From Murinocardiopsis flavida (lineage in GTDB: Bacteria > Actinomycetota > Actinomycetes > Streptosporangiales > Streptosporangiaceae), in contig NZ_PYGA01000017.1 of assembly GCF_003014485.1 (NCBI RefSeq), positions 1 through 64,000 of the forward strand: a stretch of DNA of 64,000 bases, read 5' to 3'. Below are positions 17,249 to 26,011 of the stretch, piece by piece. The notes under the pieces are model-generated. The model did not search any database. It was not told where the DNA came from and saw only the letters and a program-made list of their open reading frames with translations. The translations under genes were made by a program, and so were the position numbers. Position 1 is the first letter of the stretch, and the number at the start of each line of letters is the position of its first letter.

Positions 17249-17675
17249 CTTTACATCCCCCTTCGGGCCCGGCTCAGAAGTGCTCTGGCGGGCGTTTGCT
17301 CCCCTAGTGTGCATGAGTTAGTCCGTTTCCTCCCTAGTTTTCGTAAAAACAAGGCCGAAGAGGTCGCGACGACGCAATATGTGATCGGAACGTAATATTC
17401 ATTTCGGACGGTCTCTTAATGCGTCGGTTGATGGGGGAACGCGTACTCTGCGGCCGGGTGCGGCGGCGCCGGAGGTCCCCCCAAGGCGAACCGCGACGGC
17501 GGTGAGAGGTCGCGCGAGGTGCCCCCTACCATGGGAAGAGCGGGTTCTCCGGTTCCGGTAGGGCACGGGAGTGCGGTGCCGGCCTGCGGCGATGGTCCGT
17601 CGCGGCCGCGGCGCGGGCGTAGGGCGCCGGGGTCCCCAACCTAATAGCCGACTCGTCCGTTGTGAGGCAGTTTCC
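17249..17675. other. Intergenic regulatory region between bldC and the DUF4229 gene
   Basis: No gene is supported here. The part nearest bldC (about 17290-17420) is unusually A/T-rich for this genome, with TTTTCGTAAAAAC and an ATATGTGATC...GTAATATTC stretch, and is the likely bldC promoter region. The remainder is ordinary GC-rich sequence leading to the DUF4229 gene. I could not assign a precise operator. Confidence 0.5.
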
Positions 17676-18068
17676 ATGCGCAGCGTCTTCGCCTACACCG
17701 CATCGCGGCTCCTTCTCTTCGCGATCGCCTACGGCATTGTGGTCCTGCTCGGTGGGCGCAGCCTCTTCGCGATCGTCGTGGCGTTCCTGGCGAGCGGCCT
17801 GGTGAGTTACTTCGTGCTGTCCGCGCAGCGCGACGCGATGTCCGCCGCGGTCGCCTCGGGCATCGATCGGATGCGCGGCGTGGGCTCCCGGCTGGAGGCC
17901 GGCGCCGCCCAGGAGGACGACGCCGCCGATTCGGTGCGCGCGCAGGCCGCGGCACAGGACCGAGACGGCGCGACGGAGGAGCCCGCGGACGACCCCGATC
18001 CGGTCGCGGCGGCCCCCGCACCGGGCGACGGCGACCGCGACCCCGCCGCGACCAGTGGGCAGCACTGA
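17676..18068 (+). CDS. DUF4229-type membrane protein
   Basis: A 130-residue protein with two close N-terminal membrane helices (about 8-25 and 28-47: LLLFAIAYGIVVLLGG and SLFAIVVAFLASGLVSYFVL) and an acidic, Ala/Asp-rich tail expected to be disordered and cytosolic. It matches the actinobacterial DUF4229 family, which has no known function and is often encoded beside menaquinone genes, as here ahead of menG. ATG 17676 is preceded by GTGAGG. Confidence 0.7.
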   Translation: MRSVFAYTASRLLLFAIAYGIVVLLGGRSLFAIVVAFLASGLVSYFVLSAQRDAMSAAVASGIDRMRGVGSRLEAGAAQEDDAADSVRAQAAAQDRDGATEEPADDPDPVAAAPAPGDGDRDPAATSGQH

Positions 18069-18261
18069 CGACGTCCCCCTCGCTCGCCGACGACGCACCT
18101 CCCGCGGTCCGGGCGCCCGTCCGCAGACAGCGGGCACGCACCGAAAACACATGGCCGACCACACACCGTAGCGGTTCCGGCCCGTCCGGGTGGGCGAAGT
18201 CCGATGCCGGTCCCATGGGACCGGGTCCGGCCCGTCCGGGGCCCGATCTAGGCTGGGCGTC

Positions 18262-18969
18262 ATGACGCGCGCGGAACTCGACAAGCAGCCCCAAGACGTC
18301 GCAGCGATGTTCGACGGCATCGCCGACCGCTACGACCTGGTGAACGACGTCCTCTCCCTCGGGCAGGACCGCATCTGGCGGCGCGCCGTCGTGAACGCTG
18401 TCGACGCCTACAGCGGCGAACTGGTCCTCGACCTCGCCGCGGGCACCGCGACCTCCTCGGAACCCCTGACCGCCAAGGGCGCCAGGGTCATCGCGAGCGA
18501 CTTCTCGCAGGGCATGCTGAAGGTCGGCGCGCAGCGCCGCGGCGGCGCATCGGTGCGCGGGGTGACGATGGTGGCCGGCGACGCTCTGGCGCTGCCGTTC
18601 GCCGACGCGACCTTCGACGCCGTCACCATCTCCTTCGGCCTGCGCAACGTCAACGACACCCATCGGGCGCTCGCCGAACTGCTGCGGGTGACCCGGCCCG
18701 GCGGCAGGATCGTGGTCTGCGAGTTCAGCCACCTGCCCATCGGGGTCCTCGACACGGTCTACAACCAGTACCTGATGGCGGCGCTCCCCAAGATCGCCGG
18801 CCGGTTCACGGCGAACTCGGCCGCCTACGACTACCTCTCCGAGTCGATCATGGCGTGGCCGGACCAGCGCGAGCTGGCCGCGGTGATGCAGGGCGCCGGA
18901 TGGTCCAAGGTGGCGTGGCGCAACCTGTCGCTGGGGGTCGTCGCGCTGCACCGCGCCGTGCGCCCGTGA
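18262..18969 (+). CDS. menG: Demethylmenaquinone methyltransferase
   Basis: A 235-residue SAM-dependent methyltransferase of the UbiE/MenG family that methylates demethylmenaquinone, the last classical step of menaquinone synthesis. Family signatures are [23 protein letters not shown] (quoted in part: [14 protein letters not shown]), the SAM motif [13 protein letters not shown] and [15 protein letters not shown]. It supplies the quinone reduced by the complex I encoded just downstream. ATG 18262 is used. The gene ends at a hairpin and the next operon has its own promoter region. Confidence 0.93.
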   Translation: MTRAELDKQPQDVAAMFDGIADRYDLVNDVLSLGQDRIWRRAVVNAVDAYSGELVLDLAAGTATSSEPLTAKGARVIASDFSQGMLKVGAQRRGGASVRGVTMVAGDALALPFADATFDAVTISFGLRNVNDTHRALAELLRVTRPGGRIVVCEFSHLPIGVLDTVYNQYLMAALPKIAGRFTANSAAYDYLSESIMAWPDQRELAAVMQGAGWSKVAWRNLSLGVVALHRAVRP

Positions 18970-18971
18970 CC

Positions 18972-19006
18972 CCCCGGCGGCCCGGCCGCCGTCGGCGGCG
19001 CCGGGG
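18972..19006 (+). terminator. Hairpin after menG
   Basis: CCCCGGCG at 18972-18979 pairs with CGCCGGGG at 18999-19006, and CCGCC at 18986-18990 pairs with GGCGG at 18994-18998 inside it. It starts two bases after the menG stop, consistent with a terminator. At this GC content short hairpins are common, so confidence is moderate. Confidence 0.5.
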
Positions 19007-19413
19007 TGGAACCGCTCCCGGCTGCCGGTTTATATAGGTCTTATCTCTATTCCGCCCCGGCCGAATCGGGTTCCGCCGCGGTTCGTGCGCGGAATTTCAT
19101 TCGGACAATTCGGACACTATGCAGGTCGGAGCCTTATAACGGCATCGACATTGCACCGTTGTCGGGATATGGCTGAATCAGGGGTGGGGGTCGCTCGTCG
19201 CTCGGTAAAGGTCTAGACTTTCGGCCACACGCCTTGTGAAGTGCTTCACAAGCGAACTAGTTCCCGGTTCACCCGTTGCCACGGCCGGACCGGGCCGCTA
19301 GTCCACAACCGCATGACCGCAGCCACAAGCATCCGCACGCTCTTCGCAGAACCGCGCCCGCACGCGGCATTCCGCGGCGTGCGGTGTCCCGCGAGAGCAG
19401 TCAGGACCATTCC
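19007..19413. other. Promoter region of the reductase-nuo operon
   Basis: A gap of about 400 bases without a gene, AT-richer than its surroundings around 19030-19260. It holds the Rex-type palindrome at 19233-19252 and, just after it, ACTAGTTC (19257-19264), which could serve as a -10 element with the TTGTGA of the palindrome acting as -35. If so, Rex would occlude RNA polymerase directly. The downstream part is a probable 5' leader of roughly 140 bases. Confidence 0.5.
19233..19252. promoter_or_regulatory. Perfect Rex (redox repressor) operator
   Basis: CTTGTGAAGTGCTTCACAAG is a perfect 9+9 inverted repeat with a 2-base centre. It contains TTGTGAA-N4-TTCACAA, the established consensus of the NADH/NAD+-sensing repressor Rex. 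In streptomycetes Rex controls respiratory operons including cyd and nuo. Its place upstream of the flavoprotein/complex I operon fits exactly: high NADH would release Rex and raise NADH dehydrogenase. No rex gene is in this window. Confidence 0.88.
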
Positions 19414-20712
19414 GTGAGCGAGACCGCAGCGACCTCACCGTCCGTCCGTGAAAGCGCCGACGCCGATGTGATCGTCGTCGGCGCGGGGCCGGCCGGGTCG
19501 ACGGCCGCCTATTACCTCGCACAGTCCGGGCTCGACGTCCTGGTACTGGAGAAGTCCGCGTTCCCCCGCGAGAAGGTGTGCGGCGACGGCCTGACTCCGC
19601 GCGCGGTCAAGCAGCTCATCGCCATGGGGATCACCTTCGAGGACCCGGCCTGGGTCAAGAACCACGGCCTGCGGATCATCGGCGGCGGCACCCGGCTCGA
19701 ACTGCCCTGGCCGGACCTTGCCGCGTACCCCTCCTACGGCCTGGTGCGCACCCGCCAGGACTTCGACCAGATCCTCGTGAACCAGGCGGTCAAGGCCGGT
19801 GCGACCCTCATGGAGCGCACCACCGTCACCGCGCCGCTGATCGACGCCCGCAGCAACCGCATCGTCGGCGTCCAGGCGAAGAACAGCGACCGCGAGCCGG
19901 TGACCTACCGCGCCCCGCTGGTCCTCGCCGCCGACGGCAACTCCTCGCGGCTGTCGGTCGCCATGGGCATCCGCAAGCGCGACGACCGCCCCATGGGCGT
20001 CGCCGTGCGCACCTACTTCACCAGCCCCCGGCACGACGACGACTACCTGGAGTCCTGGCTGGAGCTGTGGGACAAGAGCAGCGGCAAGGACGTGCTGCTG
20101 CCGGGCTACGGCTGGGTCTTCGGCGTCGGCGACGGCACCAGCAACGTCGGCCTGGGCATCCTCAACTCCACGGCGTCGTTCAAGGACGTCGACTACCGCA
20201 AGCTGCTGCGCCGCTGGGCCGACTCCATGCCCGAGGAGTGGGGCTTCACCGAGGACAACCAGGTGGGCCCCATCCGCGGCGCCGCGCTGCCGATGGGCTT
20301 CAACCGCGTCCCCCACTACTCGCGCGGGATGCTGCTCCTCGGCGACTCCGGCGGCATGGTCAACCCGTTCAACGGCGAGGGCATCGCCTACGCCATGGAG
20401 GCGGGCAAGATCGCCGCGGACGTCGTCGTGCAGGCGTCCAGCCGGCTGACCGTCGCCGAGCGCGAACGCACGCTGCTGAGCTACCGCAGCATCCTGAGCG
20501 ACACCTACGGCGGCTACTACACGCTCGGCCGCTACTTCGTGAAGGCCATCGGCCAGCCGGAGTTCATGAAGTACGCGACCAAGTACGGGCTGCCGCAGCG
20601 CACCCTCATGCGGTTCACCCTCAAGATGCTGGCGAACCTCACCGAACCCAGTCACGGGGACGCCATGGACCGGCTGATCAACGGAATGTCCAAGATCACC
20701 CCGGCCGCATAA
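19414..20712 (+). CDS. Geranylgeranyl reductase-family flavoprotein
   Basis: A 432-residue FAD enzyme. The Rossmann motif VIVVGAGPAGSTAAYYLA begins at residue 20, followed by PREKVCGDGLTPRA and the second FAD segment GDSGGMVNPFNGEGIAYAME near residue 310. The family saturates double bonds of isoprenoid chains; in mycobacteria the homologue MenJ reduces one unit of the menaquinone tail, the likely role here given menG, nuo and a prenyl synthase nearby (inferred). GTG 19414 has AGGA seven bases upstream; GTG 19384 is the alternative, while the longer upstream frame lacks family character. Confidence 0.9.
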   Translation: MSETAATSPSVRESADADVIVVGAGPAGSTAAYYLAQSGLDVLVLEKSAFPREKVCGDGLTPRAVKQLIAMGITFEDPAWVKNHGLRIIGGGTRLELPWPDLAAYPSYGLVRTRQDFDQILVNQAVKAGATLMERTTVTAPLIDARSNRIVGVQAKNSDREPVTYRAPLVLAADGNSSRLSVAMGIRKRDDRPMGVAVRTYFTSPRHDDDYLESWLELWDKSSGKDVLLPGYGWVFGVGDGTSNVGLGILNSTASFKDVDYRKLLRRWADSMPEEWGFTEDNQVGPIRGAALPMGFNRVPHYSRGMLLLGDSGGMVNPFNGEGIAYAMEAGKIAADVVVQASSRLTVAERERTLLSYRSILSDTYGGYYTLGRYFVKAIGQPEFMKYATKYGLPQRTLMRFTLKMLANLTEPSHGDAMDRLINGMSKITPAA

Positions 20713-20792
20713 CCGGACGACAACGAGCGGGACCACAAGGAAGACCCTGGGGACCACACAGCCATGCCCACTCTGATTGAATGGCCAGCCGC

Positions 20793-20814
20793 CCATGTGA
20801 ACCCAATCACATGG
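20793..20814. promoter_or_regulatory. Second Rex-like operator upstream of nuoA
   Basis: Positions 20796-20811 read TGTGAACCCAATCACA, which matches TGTGAA-N4-TTCACA at all but one base. It sits in an 8+8 perfect inverted repeat (CCATGTGA at 20793-20800, TCACATGG at 20807-20814) with a 6-base centre, about 100 bases before nuoA. This suggests an internal Rex-controlled promoter for nuoA-N in addition to the one upstream of the flavoprotein. A hairpin or chance similarity is possible. Confidence 0.6.
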
Positions 20815-20912
20815 CCCGGCGCCGCCGTGTCCACGGCGACAGTGTGCGCCGACGAGCCCGGGGGCAGCGTGCGCGCGCGGCCCCGTGGCGACAGGAACGG
20901 GAGCAGCTAGCG

Positions 20913-21272
20913 ATGGAGTTGTACGCGCCCATCTTCGTGCTCGCCGGTATCGGCGCGGCGTTCGTCGCCGTCTCGATGCTGGTCGGTTCCCTCGCGGGGC
21001 CGAAGCGGTACAACCGCGCGAAGCTCCAGCCGTACGAGTGCGGGATCGAGCCGACCCCGCAGCCGGCCGGCGGCGGCCGGTTCACGATCAAGTACTACAT
21101 GGCGGCGATGCTGTTCATCGTCTTCGACATCGAGATCGTCTTCCTCTACCCCTGGGCGGTCCACCTGAACCAGATGGGGCTGTTCGCGCTGATCGCGATG
21201 CTGCTCTTCCTGGTGAACGTGTCGATCGTCTACGCATACGAGTGGCGCCGCGGCGGCCTGGAGTGGGACTGA
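20913..21272 (+). CDS. nuoA: NADH-quinone oxidoreductase subunit A
   Basis: A 119-residue membrane subunit of complex I with three helices. It carries the conserved loop [11 protein letters not shown], whose Cys sits near the quinone channel, and [13 protein letters not shown]. It is the first gene of the fourteen-gene nuo set. ATG 20913 follows a GGGAG at moderate spacing; an in-frame ATG at 20781 would add 44 residues without family support and overlap the Rex-like site. Confidence 0.96.
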   Translation: MELYAPIFVLAGIGAAFVAVSMLVGSLAGPKRYNRAKLQPYECGIEPTPQPAGGGRFTIKYYMAAMLFIVFDIEIVFLYPWAVHLNQMGLFALIAMLLFLVNVSIVYAYEWRRGGLEWD

Positions 21273-21345
21273 GCGCAGTGCCGAGAACGCAGTCGATGAC
21301 ACCGACACCAACCGGGTCGAGCGACTCGGAAAGGGGGTTCGCCTG

Positions 21346-21903
21346 ATGGGAATCGAGGAGAAGCTGCCCAGCGGCATCCTGCTGACGACGGTCGAGCAGG
21401 TGGCGGGATTCGTCCGCAAGACCTCGATGTGGCCCGCGACCTTCGGCCTCGCCTGCTGCGCCATCGAGATGATGTCCGTGGGCGGTCCGCACTACGACCT
21501 CGCCAGGTTCGGCATGGAGAAGTTCGGCGCCACACCGCGCCAGGCCGACCTGATGATCGTCGCCGGCAGGGTGAGCCAGAAGATGGCACCCGTCCTGCGC
21601 CAGATCTACGACCAGATGCCCGGCCCGAAGTGGGTCATCGCGATGGGGGTCTGCGCGTCCAGCGGCGGCATGTTCAACAACTACGCCATCGTGCAGGGCG
21701 TCGACCACGTCGTCCCTGTCGACATCTACCTCCCGGGTTGTCCGCCGCGGCCCGAAATGCTGCTGCACGCGGTCATGAAGCTGCACGACAACGTGCAGCA
21801 CGAGAAGCTCGGCGCGCACCGCGACCGCGAGATCGAGGAACTCGACCAGCGGCAGCTCCGGACCCTGCCACTGATCGAACGGCCCGAAGGGGCGCAACGG
21901 TGA
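21346..21903 (+). CDS. nuoB: NADH-quinone oxidoreductase subunit B
   Basis: A 185-residue subunit that holds the terminal 4Fe-4S cluster N2, which hands electrons to menaquinone. The four ligands are present: the tandem Cys37-Cys38 in GLACCAIE, Cys103 in GVCASSGG and Cys132 in PGCPPRPE. The C-terminal 30 residues are a charged extension typical of actinobacterial NuoB. ATG 21346 is used; the stop overlaps the nuoC start (GTGA). Confidence 0.97.
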   Translation: MGIEEKLPSGILLTTVEQVAGFVRKTSMWPATFGLACCAIEMMSVGGPHYDLARFGMEKFGATPRQADLMIVAGRVSQKMAPVLRQIYDQMPGPKWVIAMGVCASSGGMFNNYAIVQGVDHVVPVDIYLPGCPPRPEMLLHAVMKLHDNVQHEKLGAHRDREIEELDQRQLRTLPLIERPEGAQR

Positions 21904-22658
21904 GCACCAACGAACACGAAGGCAAGCCTAACCTCAATAGCGAGGAGAACGCACCCGCGCGGCGCGGTGAAGAGCGTCTCACCTCCCCGGTGCGGGGCAC
22001 GGGCCTGTTCGGCGCGCAGACCACGGGCGACACCTCGGGGTACGGCGGCCTGGTCGTGCGCGGCACGGCGCCGCTCGGCTCCGAGCGCCCGTACACCGAC
22101 CCCGACGACCCGCACACCGCGTTCTTCGACGACGTCGCCGACAAGATCGAGGCGTCACTGGGCGCCACCGACGTCGGCTACGGCGACGCCGTGGAACGGG
22201 TCGTGGTCGACCGCGGCGAGATCACCTTCCACGTCCGCCGCGAGGCCCTGCTCACGCTGGCGCGCCGGCTGCGCGACGACGAGGCGCTGCGCTTCGAGCT
22301 GTGCATCGGCGTCACCGGCGTCCACTACCCGAGCGACACCGGCCGGGAGCTGCACGCGGTCTACGAGTTCCGGTCGATCACCCACAACCGGAAGATCCGG
22401 CTCGAGGTGGCCTGCCCGGACGCCGATCCGCACATCCCGTCGATCGTGTCCGCCTATCCCACGAACGACTGGCACGAGCGGGAGGCGTGGGACTTCTTCG
22501 GCATCGTCTTCGACGGCCACCCCGCGCTGACCCGGATCCAGATGCCGGACGACTGGCATGGGCACCCCCAGCGCAAGGACTACCCGCTGGGCGGGATCCC
22601 GGTGGAGTACCGCGGCGCGAAGATCCCGCCGCCGGACGAGCGGAGGTCGTACGCATGA
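21900..22658 (+). CDS. nuoC: NADH-quinone oxidoreductase subunit C
   Basis: A 252-residue peripheral-arm subunit (30 kDa type). The signature [17 protein letters not shown] followed by RKDYPLGG is present. The first 75 residues are a hydrophilic, low-complexity extension absent from E. coli NuoC but common in actinobacteria. Unlike in E. coli, C and D are separate genes here. GTG 21900 overlaps the nuoB stop by four bases. Confidence 0.95.
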   Translation: MSTNEHEGKPNLNSEENAPARRGEERLTSPVRGTGLFGAQTTGDTSGYGGLVVRGTAPLGSERPYTDPDDPHTAFFDDVADKIEASLGATDVGYGDAVERVVVDRGEITFHVRREALLTLARRLRDDEALRFELCIGVTGVHYPSDTGRELHAVYEFRSITHNRKIRLEVACPDADPHIPSIVSAYPTNDWHEREAWDFFGIVFDGHPALTRIQMPDDWHGHPQRKDYPLGGIPVEYRGAKIPPPDERRSYA

Positions 22659-22698
22659 GCGCCCAGCGGCGAGCTGAGTGGACGAGGGGAGCGCGGGC

Positions 22699-24000
22699 AT
22701 GAGTACAGCTCCCACTGAGGACTACATCGACGCTTCGGGCGGCGACTGGGACCAGGTGGTCGAGGCGGCGCAGAAGTCCAGCGCCGAGCGCCTCGTCGTG
22801 AACATGGGCCCGCAGCACCCCTCGACCCACGGCGTCCTCCGGCTGATCCTCACCCTCGACGGCGAGAGCGTCACCGAGGCGCGGGTCGGCATCGGGTACC
22901 TGCACACCGGCATCGAGAAGAACATGGAGTACCGAACGTGGACGCAGGGCTCCACGTTCGTGACCCGCATGGACTACCTGACGCCGCTGTTCAACGAGAC
23001 GGCGTACTGCCTCGCGGTGGAGAAGCTGCTGGGCATCACCGATTCGATCCCCGAGCGGGCGAGCGTCATCCGGGTGCTCATGATGGAGCTCAACCGGATG
23101 TCGTCGCACTTCGTGGCCATGGCGACGTTCGGCATGGAGCTGGGCGCCACCACGATCATGACCAACGGGTTCCGCGAGCGGGAGATGGTGCTCGACATCT
23201 TCGAGCACATCACCGGCCTGCGGATGAACCACGCCTACGTGCGGCCGGGCGGCGTCTCCCAGGACCTCCCGGCCAGCGCCATCCCCAAGATCAAGGAACT
23301 GCTGGTCGAGATGCCGAAGCGCATCAAGGTCATGCGCAAGCTCCTCGATGAGAACCCGATCTACCTGGCGCGGACCCGCAACGTCGCGCACCTGAACCTG
23401 GCGGGCTGCATGGCGCTCGGGCTCACCGGGCCGCTGGTGCGCGCCTCGGGCCTGGCGTGGGACCTCCGCAAGGCGCAGCCCTACTGCGGGTACGAGGACT
23501 ACGACTTCGACATCCCGGTGTCCGACGGCGGCGACGTGTACGCGCGCTACCGGGTCAGGGTGGCCGAGATCGAGCAGAGCCTGCGCATCGTCCAGCAGTG
23601 CATGGACCGGTTGCAGGCCGGCCCGGTGATGGTCGAGGACGCCAAGATCGCGTGGCCGGCGCGGCTCGCCATCGGGCCCGACGGCCTGGGCAACTCGCCC
23701 GACCACATCGCGCACATCATGGGCGGCTCGATGGAGGCGCTCATCCACCACTTCAAGATCGTGACCGAGGGCTTCCGGGTCCCGGCCGGGCAGGCGTACG
23801 CGGCCGTGGAGAGCGCCAAGGGCGAACTCGGCTGCTACGCGGTCAGCGACGGCGGCCCGCGCCCCTACCGGACGCACTTCCGCGACCCCTCCTTCGTGCA
23901 CCTCCAGGCGGTCGCCGCCATGTGCGAGGGCGGCTCGGTCGCCGACGTGGTCGCGGCCGTGGCCAGTATCGACCCCGTAATGGGAGGGGTAGACCGCTAA
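22699..24000 (+). CDS. nuoD: NADH-quinone oxidoreductase subunit D
   Basis: A 433-residue subunit (49 kDa type, derived from NiFe-hydrogenase large subunit) that with NuoB forms the quinone-binding site. It contains [20 protein letters not shown] (20 residues), the conserved GYLHTGIEK and the C-terminal DPVMGGVDR. His and Tyr residues lining the quinone cavity are in the first motif and in the EKLLGI region. ATG 22699 has GAGGGGA eight bases upstream. The stop overlaps the nuoE start (TAATG). Confidence 0.97.
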   Translation: MSTAPTEDYIDASGGDWDQVVEAAQKSSAERLVVNMGPQHPSTHGVLRLILTLDGESVTEARVGIGYLHTGIEKNMEYRTWTQGSTFVTRMDYLTPLFNETAYCLAVEKLLGITDSIPERASVIRVLMMELNRMSSHFVAMATFGMELGATTIMTNGFREREMVLDIFEHITGLRMNHAYVRPGGVSQDLPASAIPKIKELLVEMPKRIKVMRKLLDENPIYLARTRNVAHLNLAGCMALGLTGPLVRASGLAWDLRKAQPYCGYEDYDFDIPVSDGGDVYARYRVRVAEIEQSLRIVQQCMDRLQAGPVMVEDAKIAWPARLAIGPDGLGNSPDHIAHIMGGSMEALIHHFKIVTEGFRVPAGQAYAAVESAKGELGCYAVSDGGPRPYRTHFRDPSFVHLQAVAAMCEGGSVADVVAAVASIDPVMGGVDR

Positions 24001-24716
24001 TGCCTTTCAGTGACGAGGCGCTGGCCCGCATGGCGCCCGACGCCAAGGAGATCATCGCGCGCTACCCGCGCGAACGCTCGGCGCTGCTGCCGCTGCTGCA
24101 CCTGGTGCAGTCGGAGGAGGGGTTCGTCAGCACCGACGGGATCGCGTTCTGCGCCGACCAGCTCGGCATCACCACGGCCGAGGTCACCGCCGTCGCGACC
24201 TTCTACACCATGTACAAGCGGCGGCCCGGCGGCGACTACCACGTCGGGGTGTGCACCAACACGCTGTGCGCGGTCATGGGCGGCGACGAGATCTTCGCGA
24301 CCCTCAAGGACCACCTCGGTGTCGGCAACGGGGGTACCACCGACGACGGCAAGGTGTCCCTTGAGCACGTCGAGTGCAACGCCGCCTGCGACTTCGCCCC
24401 CGTGGTGATGGTCAACTGGGAGTTCTTCGACGACCAGACCCCCGAGTCCGCCACGGCGCTGGTGGACGACCTGCGCCTCGGCAACGACGTCAAGCCCACC
24501 CGCGGGCCGGAGTCGCTCTGCACCTGGAAGCAGGCGTCCCGGGTCCTCGCCGGGTTCTCCGACGGCCGCGGCGGCGAGGGCGTGCAGGCGTCCGGGCCGT
24601 CCCTCGCCGGTCTGGAGCTGGCGCGCGAGCGCGGCTGGTCGGCGCCCGACCCGAACGACCTTCCGGCGAAGCCCGCGCCCGAAAAGCCCGCGCCCGAAAA
24701 GGGAGACGCGAAGTGA
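24000..24716 (+). CDS. nuoE: NADH-quinone oxidoreductase subunit E
   Basis: A 238-residue thioredoxin-like 2Fe-2S subunit of the NADH-oxidising module. The cluster N1a ligands are Cys85, Cys90, Cys126 and Cys130 (CX4C...CX3C). The last 60 or so residues beyond the fold are a Pro/Ala/Lys-rich tail (repeated KPAPE) that is longer than in E. coli and probably unstructured. ATG 24000 overlaps the nuoD stop and the gene's own stop overlaps nuoF. Confidence 0.96.
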   Translation: MPFSDEALARMAPDAKEIIARYPRERSALLPLLHLVQSEEGFVSTDGIAFCADQLGITTAEVTAVATFYTMYKRRPGGDYHVGVCTNTLCAVMGGDEIFATLKDHLGVGNGGTTDDGKVSLEHVECNAACDFAPVVMVNWEFFDDQTPESATALVDDLRLGNDVKPTRGPESLCTWKQASRVLAGFSDGRGGEGVQASGPSLAGLELARERGWSAPDPNDLPAKPAPEKPAPEKGDAK

Positions 24717-26011
24717 CCACCCTGACCCCCGTTCTCTCCAAGAACTGGGACCGTTCCGACTCCTTCACCCTGGACGCCTACCGCGAGACCGGCGGCTACG
24801 GCCCGCTGCACACCGCGCTGGGCATGGCGCCCGACGCGCTGGTCGACCTGGTCAAGGGCTCCGGGCTGCGCGGCCGCGGCGGTGCGGGCTTCCCCACCGG
24901 GATGAAGTGGGGTTTCCTGCCGAAGGACAACCCCAACCCCCGCTACCTCGTCGTCAACGCCGACGAGTCGGAGCCGGGCACGTGCAAGGACATCCCGCTG
25001 ATGCTGGCGAACCCGCACGCGCTCGTCGAGGGCGTCGCCATCGCCTCCTACGCGATCAAGGCGAACCAGGCGTTCATCTACGTGCGCGGCGAGGTCCTGC
25101 ACGTCATCCGGCGCATGCAGCACGCCGTGGCCGAGGCGTACGCCGCCGGGCTGCTCGGCAGGGACATCCTCGGCTCGGGCTACGACCTGGACGTCGTGGT
25201 CCACGCCGGCGCCGGCGCCTACATCTGCGGCGAGGAGACGGCGCTGCTCGACTCGCTCGAGGGCTACCGCGGCCAGCCGCGGCTGAAGCCCCCGTTCCCC
25301 GCCGTCGCCGGCCTGTACGCCTCGCCGACGGTCGTGAACAACGTCGAGTCCATCGCCAGCGTCCCCAGCATCGTGGAGAACGGCGCCGACTGGTTCACCG
25401 CCATGGGCACCGAGAAGTCCGCGGGCTTCGGGTTCTTCTCGCTGTCGGGGCACGTCGCGAAGCCCGGCCAGTACGAAGCGCCCCTCGGCATCACGCTGCG
25501 GGAACTGCTCGACATGGCGGGCGGGATCCGGGCCGGGCACCGGTTGAAGTTCTGGACACCGGGCGGCTCGTCCACCCCGATCTTCACCGACGAGCACCTC
25601 GACACCCCGTTGGACTTCGAGTCGGTGGGCGCCGCCGGTTCGATGCTGGGCACCAGGGCGCTCCAGATCTTCGACGAGACCACCTGCGTGGTGAAGGCCG
25701 TCGGCCGGTGGATCTCGTTCTACGCGCACGAGTCCTGCGGCAAGTGCACGCCGTGCCGCGAGGGCAACTACTGGATGGTGCAGGTGCTCGACCGCCTGGA
25801 GAACGGCGAGGGCACCGAGGCCGACATCGAGAAGCTCCTCGACATCTGCGACAACCTGCTCGGCCGGTCCTTCTGCGCGCTGGGCGACGGCGCCGCCAGC
25901 CCGGTCATGTCCTCCATCCAGTACTTCCGGCAGGAGTACGTGGACCACATGGAGCAGCGCGGCTGCCCGTTCGACCATGCGAAATCGACCCTGTGGGGAG
26001 GGAACCGATGA
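24713..26011 (+). CDS. nuoF: NADH-quinone oxidoreductase subunit F
   Basis: A 432-residue subunit that binds NADH and FMN and passes electrons to cluster N3. The NADH/FMN loop [18 protein letters not shown] is near residue 50; [12 protein letters not shown] and [14 protein letters not shown] follow. The 4Fe-4S ligands are in [12 protein letters not shown] with the fourth Cys in [12 protein letters not shown] 24713 overlaps the nuoE stop (GTGA), and its stop overlaps nuoG (ATGA). Confidence 0.97.
   Translation: MTTLTPVLSKNWDRSDSFTLDAYRETGGYGPLHTALGMAPDALVDLVKGSGLRGRGGAGFPTGMKWGFLPKDNPNPRYLVVNADESEPGTCKDIPLMLANPHALVEGVAIASYAIKANQAFIYVRGEVLHVIRRMQHAVAEAYAAGLLGRDILGSGYDLDVVVHAGAGAYICGEETALLDSLEGYRGQPRLKPPFPAVAGLYASPTVVNNVESIASVPSIVENGADWFTAMGTEKSAGFGFFSLSGHVAKPGQYEAPLGITLRELLDMAGGIRAGHRLKFWTPGGSSTPIFTDEHLDTPLDFESVGAAGSMLGTRALQIFDETTCVVKAVGRWISFYAHESCGKCTPCREGNYWMVQVLDRLENGEGTEADIEKLLDICDNLLGRSFCALGDGAASPVMSSIQYFRQEYVDHMEQRGCPFDHAKSTLWGGNR

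Noticed and set aside
17054-17314. Longer BldC starting at ATG 17314
   Set aside because: Would add 22 residues without homology and has a poorly spaced ribosome-binding site; GTG 17248 has AAGGGGG at good spacing and fits BldC length.
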